Source: Panopea generosa
Lineage: Eukaryota > Mollusca > Bivalvia > Adapedonta > Hiatellidae
Length of the DNA: 64,000 nucleotides
Direction: 5' to 3'
Assembly (NCBI GenBank): GCA_029582155.1
Contig: CM055894.1
Coordinates: 35,770,132 to 35,834,131 of the forward strand
Below are positions 57,840 through 64,000 of this stretch, one piece after another. Each line of letters begins with the position of its first letter. The stretch's first letter is position 1. A model generated the notes under the pieces. That model was not told the origin of the DNA, did no database searches, and saw nothing but the letters and a program-made list of their open reading frames with translations. The position numbers were made by a program, and so were the translations under genes.

Positions 57840-58075
57840 CATTTTTATGTCATTGAAGTTTAACAGATGATCATTTTACCTAACCACTGTTTTCTAGTAT
57901 CCTGAAATGTTAACCAGTACTCGAGCACACCCAATCACCGCAAGTAACTGATAACTTTCCCACTTTAATCAGTGGTGAGAGATGAATGATAATGAGACGC
58001 AATGTCGTATATCAATCATTACGGACGGGAGACATGCTGGGCGGGGATTCGAACACACGACCTATCTACAATTAA
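57840..58075 (-). mobile_element. tRNA-derived SINE (type 5), copy 2, minus strand
   Basis: The reverse complement has GTGTGTTCGAATCCCCGCCC (B box), then AATGATTGATATACGACATT and AGTGGGAAAG, GTGTGCTCGAGTACTGGTTA, GTGGTTAGGTAAA. Shared with 26656-26830 and 28365-28435. It directly adjoins an ATTG-type tetranucleotide array, which may have grown from its tail. Confidence 0.8.
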
Positions 58076-58079
58076 GTAA

Positions 58080-58660
58080 GAAAGTTAATCAATCCTCTAG
58101 ATCATCAAATATAGATAATTAATAAAATAAGAAAGTATAATCTCCTAATCTATGAAGTTAATCTATTAAATAAATACACAATCAGTATGATTAATATAAT
58201 CAACTAGTATCATTATCAATAATGTTACTGAAAATATACTCATCAATCAGTCATACAGGTTTACAATAACAATCAATTTATTCTTAAAAAATCAACTTTT
58301 CTTATTCGCCAAAAAAAAAACAACAAACCTTAAACACACAAAATAAACTATTCTGTATTCTGCATAATTTCAATTAAAGTAACATATGTTAATGTTTATA
58401 TAGCAATTTTAACACAAGCCCCAATAAAGCAGTGCGAAGTACGACCTCCAGCAATGTAATTATCGCTAATTATTCCATTTCCTGTTTACACGCTGTGTCA
58501 ACCCGAAGATCATTTTTCATTTTTTACCGCCGATAGGGAAGATTACCGTGATATGCTTTTGAAACTGTTATTTCATGATTTCATGCATTTGAAAATCAAC
58601 GGGGGTCTGATTTCTTTTTCATTATTTAACAGAAATTTGAGAAATTTGTGTACACTAGTG
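58080..58660. other. No recognisable feature
   Basis: AT-rich sequence between a SINE and the MULE left end. Confidence 0.5.
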
Positions 58661-58664
58661 TATG

Positions 58665-58860
58665 TCAAAATCCCCTCAGTCAAAATCCCCTCACCCTGAA
58701 AATGGCATAGTAGTCAAAATCCCCTCAACCAAAATGATAGGGTAGTCAAAATCCCCTCGACCAAAATAATAGGGTAGTCAAAATCCCCTCGACCAAAATA
58801 ATAGGGTATTCAAAATCCCCTCGACCAAAATGATAGGGTAGTCAAAATCCCCTTGATGGG
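58665..58860 (+). repeat. MULE left TIR array
   Basis: Seven TCAAAATCCCC motifs; spacing 15, 34, then about 32 bp. Inner units carry GACCAAAATNATAGGGTAG after the motif. Confidence 0.97.
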
Positions 58861-59289
58861 TATTCATAATTCGCTCAATCTAAGATCATATATTCTCTTG
58901 TAAAGCTAAATGTAAATTTAAATATAGTACATCATTTCTATTTCATTTTTAACTATAATAAGGAATTTGCAAACATTTCCTTTTACAGTCATCTTAGTGA
59001 TCAGTCAATAATTACCCGTTAATTGCATGTTAATTCCCTTAAAAAGAATGTAATTGATTGCATACTGCCTTAGATAATTACTTTAAATACTTAAGTTAAT
59101 GATTATCCTTTAATACATGTGATTCCTCTCCGTCTTAAGATCTTTTGTTATAATTAATTGTAATTGATTAAATCCAATTTGCAGTTTTCCGACAAACAAA
59201 ATCTTAATTTTCAAACCTGCATTTCAAACTGTTAAATTGTTCAGTATATAATGCTATGTATCTAGAAACATCATGACTACTCATTCAAA

Positions 59290-59442
59290 ATGGAATTTAT
59301 TACAAGTAATAAAGGTTCTCGTAAACTTCTTCATGAAGGGTATGCTTACACAAAGAAAAACGCGAATAAGTCCTCTATCCGTTGGGAATGTTCCCAGAGA
59401 ATGGGTTTGAGCTGCAAAGGTGCTTTGAACAGTGATTTGCTT
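59290..59442 (+). pseudogene. MULE transposase exon 1: FLYWCH zinc-finger, first half
   Basis: ATG at 59290 opens MEFITSNKGSRKLLHEGYAY, then RWECSQRMGLSCKGAL, the GYxY...WxC....CxG pattern of FLYWCH fingers (DNA-binding, C2H2). It ends after 51 codons in phase 0 at a perfect donor GTAAGT (59443). Confidence 0.75.
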
Positions 59443-59854
59443 GTAAGTACATTTATGTTACATTTTAATTACCATTTTATTACGAAGATTTCAACAGTGA
59501 TTCTGTCTTTGCACTTGATAACATGTATTGGTGAATTGTTATGCTAAAATAATGCTGTGCAAAATTCAATTGATCACTGGCGTTGTGTCCCTATAAAGCT
59601 ATACTTGTCGGTCGGCTCCAATATGAGAGTTCTTGCTCTTGTGGTACCGCCACAATTGAAATGTTGAGCGAGTTAGGGCCGCTGGATGACCTGCAATGTT
59701 TTCAATAGCTATCAGTTACAGAGGCGCTTGTGTGGAGGAAAGGGTTAATAATACTGCTTTTGTTAATGTTTTCCGCCTTGAAAACTACATTTTTTAATTG
59801 ATATTCGTATAAGTTAGACTTTATTATGACGGGTCTTCATGAAATAAATTTTGC

Positions 59855-60000
59855 AGCGCTTGAAAATGCATAGTATTAAAAAAAAACCATATGATTGAAA
59901 ATGCAGGGTATCCAAACCCATATGGCTGAAAATGTAGAGTAGACAAAACCGAGTGTTTCCTAATTGAAAATGCAGAGTAAACAAAACCCCAATGATTGGT
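59855..60000 (+). repeat. Degenerate ~36-bp repeat in MULE intron 1
   Basis: About three units of GATTGAAAATGCAG-like sequence followed by GTANACAAAACCC. Confidence 0.65.
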
Positions 60001-60415
60001 GATAATTCAGTCACATGTTATAAATGAATTAAGGTGATAATTGCTTTAATCTTGTTTGTCACAACCATTGATTGTGTTAATCATTATTAATATGATATTA
60101 ATATGTATACTATAATGATTATTCATGTAGCATATGTTTCTTCTTGTAAGTATGTACATCTAAATCCCTTTATTCAAGGGAATTGAATACAAATGGAAAA
60201 GTATTTGAAGCCTAAACACACAATCCCTCTTTTTATTACTTCTATTCTTCTTTTCTAGATATAATAAAAACCTTTTCACAATGTTTATCTTTTCCCTCCA
60301 AAACTAAAGAATTGTCCTTATTGTATGCTTTTTGTTTTTATAATGTCACCAAGTGTATTGATAATAGCAAACAATTTTAGTCTGTTTAAGCAATATATTA
60401 ACTTTCATATTGTAG

Positions 60416-60574
60416 GGTACTTATGTCAAGTCGGTCCTAGTGCACAGTCATCCATCAGACTACTTTGCCATACAAGCCATGAAGGTTAGATCTGAGATCA
60501 AGGAGAGTGCAAAGACTAACCGTGGCCAGCCAGGCCAGATAGTCACAGACAAACTTTGTCTTCAATCTAAAGAG
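60416..60574 (+). pseudogene. MULE transposase exon 2: FLYWCH second half
   Basis: Acceptor CATATTGTAG then GTYVKSVLVHSHPSDYFAIQ and KVRSEIKESAKTNRGQPGQI, ending LQSKE and donor GTGAGT. HSH supplies the two finger histidines. Exactly 53 codons, phase 0 both ends. The last 40 nt and the donor are duplicated downstream (see 60535-60886). Confidence 0.75.
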
Positions 60575-60886
60575 GTGAGTTAAAAAACTAAGCAAATATT
60601 AAGATTTACCAGCAGTTATAGCCTAGTTTGAGAAAACGGTGACAAGGGGAGTAATTGATGAGAAGTCTTCAAGTGTCATACCTTTCTTTTTACAAATCAT
60701 ATCATGTCTGCCAGATAGTCACAGACAAACTTTGTCTTCAATCTAAAGAGGTGAGTTAAAAAACTAAGCAAATATTAAGATTTACCAGCAGTTATAGCCT
60801 AGTTTGAGAAAACGGTGACAAGGGGAGTAATTGATGAGAAGTCTTCAAGTGTCATACCTTTCTTTTTACAAATCATATCATGTCTG
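60535..60886 (+). repeat. 176-bp direct tandem duplication, two apparently identical copies
   Basis: 60535-60710 and 60711-60886 match base for base by eye. The unit contains the 3' end of exon 2, its splice donor, and the start of the intron. The second exon fragment follows a TTTCTTTTTACAAATC stretch and a CCAG created at the junction, which could act as an acceptor. Confidence 0.95.
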
Positions 60887-61041
60887 CAGTGTTAAATCTA
60901 TGCATAATAAACACTTGTAGATGTTTAGAGAAAGCGTGGTAAAGGGAATGAGAAGATAAAATGAACATATAGACTGCTTCTGAATTTGTATGATGGAAAG
61001 CTTAAATACACATCAACTCAAAGTATACTTTTTCCTTCAAG

Positions 61042-61682
61042 GTTATTGTTGCTGCTGGTCCAGTCCAACTATTGAAGCAAACTGTAAGACGTGCTAAGAG
61101 GGGTAAGGTACAGAATAACCCATCTACGATCAGAGACATTCCTATCCCATTCCCAGATGAGTTTTCAACCAATATCATCTACGACAATGAGTTGCTAGAG
61201 AGTCGTATTCTTATCTTCGCCACGGATGATGGTCTTCTCCTTCTTGAGGGAGCACACACCTGGTTTATGGATGGTACACACTCAACAGCCCCCTCTCAGT
61301 TCCAACAACTGTTTGTGATTCGTGTGCCACTTGGTGATTCTTGTGCCTCAGCTGTTTATGTACTTCTGCCTTCCAAACACCAAACCGTTTATGAAGAGAT
61401 GCTGACTGCCCTACTAGATGTCTGTCTTCAGCGTTCAAACATCTTGTGGGACACGCTAACCCTTCCCTTTGGAACGTTATTTCGTGTATTGGCAAAGATG
61501 CGTGTATGGTGGCAGCTGATGTTCTGCGTTGTGACCGTGGTGAACCCCCACAGAAACGGGTGAAGAAGGCAACAAAGACACACCAACAACGGCTGAAAGA
61601 TCTTTGCCTTCAATATGTACGTGGAGATAAGTCCCTTGAGGAATTCTTGTCAGTGATTGGACAACTTATAAGGATAAGATAA
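61042..61682 (+). pseudogene. MULE transposase exon 3: catalytic domain with internal deletion
   Basis: Acceptor TTTTTCCTTCAAG, then phase-0 VIVAAGPVQLLKQTVRRAKR, IIYDNELLESRILIF, GAHTWFMDGTHSTAPSQFQQ (first catalytic Asp), and VYVLLPSKHQTVYEEMLTAL. After LLDVCLQ (about 61430) the frame runs into nonsense to a stop at 61563. In another frame FKHLVGHANPSLWNV, then DVLRCDRGEPPQKRVKK and LCLQYVRGDKSLEEFLSVIG follow, the C-terminus of these transposases. The remaining two acidic residues and the core between are missing. Confidence 0.8.
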
Positions 61683-61944
61683 ACACATGAGTGTCTAAAT
61701 ATGGTAGAAAGTGGTTAGTTAAACTGTGAAAATGTAAAATGTCCTAGAAACTGTGTGCTGAATATTTGTTAGTTAAACTGTGAAATATAAAATGTCCTAG
61801 AAACTGTGTGCTGAATATTTATTAAATATATTAAAAATGATTTAAATTACTTATTATGTTATTTGTCTTTTTAGTGCAATGTTATTTTAGCCTTAGACAC
61901 CTTGGATATCTCGTACTGTCATACATTATGATTACCCTGCTAAT

Positions 61945-62108
61945 CCTATTGAGGGGATTTTGACTACCCTAACAATTTGGTCGAGGGGATTTTGACTACC
62001 CTAACATTTTGGTCGAGGGGATTTTGACTACCCTAACATTTTTGTTGAGGGGATTTTGACTACCCTATCATTTTCAGGGTGAGGGGATTTTGACTGAGGG
62101 GATTTTGA
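61945..62108 (-). repeat. MULE right TIR array
   Basis: Six GGGGATTTTGA motifs (reverse complement of the left motif), period about 32 bp, with terminal spacing of 15 bp mirroring the left end. Confidence 0.97.
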
Positions 62109-62115
62109 GTGTCTC

Positions 62116-63115
62116 CCTTATGTTTTTGTTTTGGAAACCTAAAGGTTGTCCTTACAAGTCATGGATATGACATCACAGCGTAAACTGAATAAACAATTTA
62201 AAAACACCACACCATCGTTTCAACCACATATCATAAGAATATAGGTTTCACTTTTATGTGGAGAGATTTGGAAAAAAACGTTTTTAAATTAAAAAATTAA
62301 GAAATATAAATAAAATAACTATGACCGTATGTTTTTATCCTACGCGAAAAATTGATCACCTACAACCTTATTAATTTAAAAGCTCTTTTTATATATAAAA
62401 AAATATCACAATATTTGTTTCAGATGTTTTGCTTTAATATATAAATATATTTAAATTGAACAGCCACCACAATAGATGCACTATCTGAATGTAGGACAAA
62501 AGCGTGTATTATCTTGTAAAGAGATAACTTAATTTCCACTCAGTTAGTGATTCATATCTACAGGATGGAATGCTATTGTGGACTGAAACAAGACAAGTGT
62601 TGAACAAGGAATTAAAAACATATTGTTCAACAATCTTCGATAACATAACCGTACTAGATCTTGTCATTAACATAATGCATAGTCTCGTTTTGAAAAAGTC
62701 ATAATCAGGAACAATGAATGAGAAATATATCTAAATAGACATAGGCGCATATCTGTCAATTATTTAGCCTATTCTAATATCTTAAATATACCTCCTGCGA
62801 TGCGACACTAAGTGATCTATATAATCCAATGACTGCAAGCCGTGTCATCCTGTATAAAATATCCAATCAAATGACAATGGATTTTACGGCTAATATTAAC
62901 GGAACGGTTGAAATGATAAAGAGAAAAATTGATGTGTATATATAATTCCTTACTTTAAAGTAAATGTAATAATTCCTTTCTTATTTTCATTACCGACTAT
63001 AACTATTAATTAAATAAGCATTTATTGTCATTAAATTGCTTTTAAATGAATTTAGGTAAAAATTTAGTTTTCAGATTAGTATTAGATTATTTATTAACGT
63101 GATAAATGTAAGGAG
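62116..63115. other. No recognised gene
   Basis: AT-rich. A 46-codon open stretch at 62563-62703, preceded by CATATCTACAG, reads GMLLWTETRQVLNKELKTYC onward to a stop; I do not recognise it. Confidence 0.45.
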
Positions 63116-63118
63116 ACT

Positions 63119-63187
63119 CGCCTCGCCTCGCCCCGCCCCGCCCCGCCTCACTCACTCACTCACTCACTCACTCACTCACTCACTCAC

Positions 63188-63223
<36 letters not shown>

Positions 63224-63237
63224 ACTCACTCACTCAC

Positions 63238-63301
<64 letters not shown>

Positions 63302-63318
63302 ACTCACTCACTCACATA
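63119..63318 (+). repeat. Compound microsatellite (CGCCC)n (CACT)n (CT)n
   Basis: Short CGCCT/CGCCC units, then alternating pure CACT and CT blocks. The Ser/Leu/His/Thr ORF here is an artefact. Confidence 0.97.
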
Positions 63319-63319
63319 C

Positions 63320-63945
63320 TCACTCGTTTATTCATTGATGTATGTATGCATTTATTATAAACATATATTTAAATTCAAACGACTTACTTTCTAGTTGTCG
63401 TTCGAAAAATATTATTATCGCATGTACATATTATGCAGTTTACCGTTAACGAAATCAATATTTTAAAATATATATTATAAATTTCTTTTCGGAGAAAATG
63501 TTTCCAAACATACTTAAATCATAAAACAAAATAATGTAGATTATTTTAAACAGTAGATGTACGATTTGCAGTCATTTAAATATTGCTTATGTTTCTTATA
63601 TTGCTAAAACAACGCGTGTCAAATATGCATTGTGTAGATCACAAAGGAAGACCGACAAGGAAGACCGACCGCATTCTATAATAATGGATAGTTAGACTGC
63701 TAGACTAAATTTACAGGGACAACAACACTGTCACCAATTAGAGCTTCCGCCTATTAACAATAGAATGACAAATACCGACTTTGTGTGGGCATCTTCTATA
63801 TTAAGTGTATTTTTATACATACGGAAAAATTGACAAAAACATTTATCTGGAAACTTTTTAAACGTATCAGAGTAAAGAAATGCCTGTATTTCGTTTAATG
63901 CCTTGCAGTCAATCAGCATTGGGTATGTATTATGATGATTACAGT
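63320..63945. other. No recognised feature
   Basis: AT-rich; the minus ORF at 63731-63919 has no motif known to me. Confidence 0.45.
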
Positions 63946-63954
63946 ACCGTCTAG

Positions 63955-64000
63955 ACGGACCCGCTGAGCTTAGTCGGTTTGATCTTCAAATCAGGGCCCG
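63955..64000 (+). mobile_element. Possible tRNA-derived SINE head, cut by window end
   Basis: GAGCTTAGTCGGTTTGA resembles the A-box arm of the type 5 SINE (TTAGCTTAGTCGGTAGCGC). Only about 46 bp are available. Confidence 0.35.

Larger units (their letters stand above)
58665..62108 (+). mobile_element. 3.44-kb Mutator-like element (MULE) with FLYWCH and array-type TIRs
   Basis: Both ends are present: the outermost 40 bp (58665-58704 and its reverse complement at 62069-62108) are identical. Each end is built of repeated TCAAAATCCCC motifs with a 32-bp period (7 on the left, 6 on the right). Between them are three phase-0 exons of a FLYWCH/MULE transposase on the plus strand. The flanks GTGTATG (58658-58664) and GTGTCTC (62109-62115) may be a degraded target duplication. 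The catalytic core is deleted, so the copy is non-autonomous. Confidence 0.9.

Noticed and set aside
57606..57842. Gly/Trp/Met/Asp and Asn-Gln-Ser repeat ORF, minus strand
   Set aside because: Translation of TCCA/CCCA/TTGA tetranucleotide blocks.
62563..62703. 46-codon open stretch after an acceptor-like CATATCTACAG
   Set aside because: Such lengths occur by chance, and no family is recognised; could be revisited with transcript data.

Overview
This is a eukaryotic, AT-rich, intron-bearing window that I read as mollusc and most likely bivalve genomic DNA. The evidence is several tRNA-derived SINE types that look like mollusc SINEs, many long compound microsatellites, canonical GT-AG introns, and remnants of most animal transposon classes. 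The species call is inference. No bacterial operon, CRISPR array, rRNA or intact tRNA gene is visible.

The one host gene I can support is on the minus strand at about 50.0-53.0 kb. Four phase-compatible exons (53021-52884, 52164-52016, 50564-50429, 50090-50016) encode the C-terminal half of a protein tyrosine phosphatase domain of receptor type. The P-loop cysteine and arginine are present, but the WPD-loop acid is missing, so it looks like a D2-type (pseudo)phosphatase domain. Its upstream exons are not visible and probably lie beyond 57 kb or outside the window.

The rest is mostly mobile DNA. 1-6.9 kb: a CR1-like LINE that has lost its RT core and is interrupted by a Tx1/L1-like LINE; the reading frame resumes on the far side and a 10-bp target duplication flanks the insert. 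6.9-9.05 kb: tri-, tetra- and pentanucleotide arrays. 9-30 kb: non-coding DNA with SINEs, a 39-bp satellite split by a SINE, 30-bp and palindromic minisatellites, and an ~800-bp diverged duplication. 30.3-32.7 kb: a duplicated ~0.9-kb repeat, one copy carrying a 214-bp MITE and the other preserving the empty site. 32.7-38.9 kb: Ty3/gypsy RNase H debris, then an LTR-bracketed unit with gag-like ORFs but, in place of pol, a GC-richer TatD-nuclease-like pseudogene. 39.5-42.95 kb: a decayed Polinton/Maverick PolB region, a chromodomain remnant and a perfect 21-bp inverted repeat. 43-48.6 kb: nothing recognised. 48.65-49.65 kb: a dead mariner. 54.5-57.1 kb: a CR1/Jockey-like LINE on the minus strand. 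58.67-62.11 kb: a complete-ended 3.44-kb Mutator-like element with FLYWCH and MULE exons, a deleted catalytic core, and TIRs made of 32-bp tandem repeats. 63.1-63.3 kb: microsatellites, and a tRNA-like fragment at the right edge.

The most unusual objects are the LTR-flanked TatD unit, the MULE with array-type TIRs and an apparently perfect 176-bp exon/intron duplication, and the palindromic CGGTGCACCG array at 20.5 kb.
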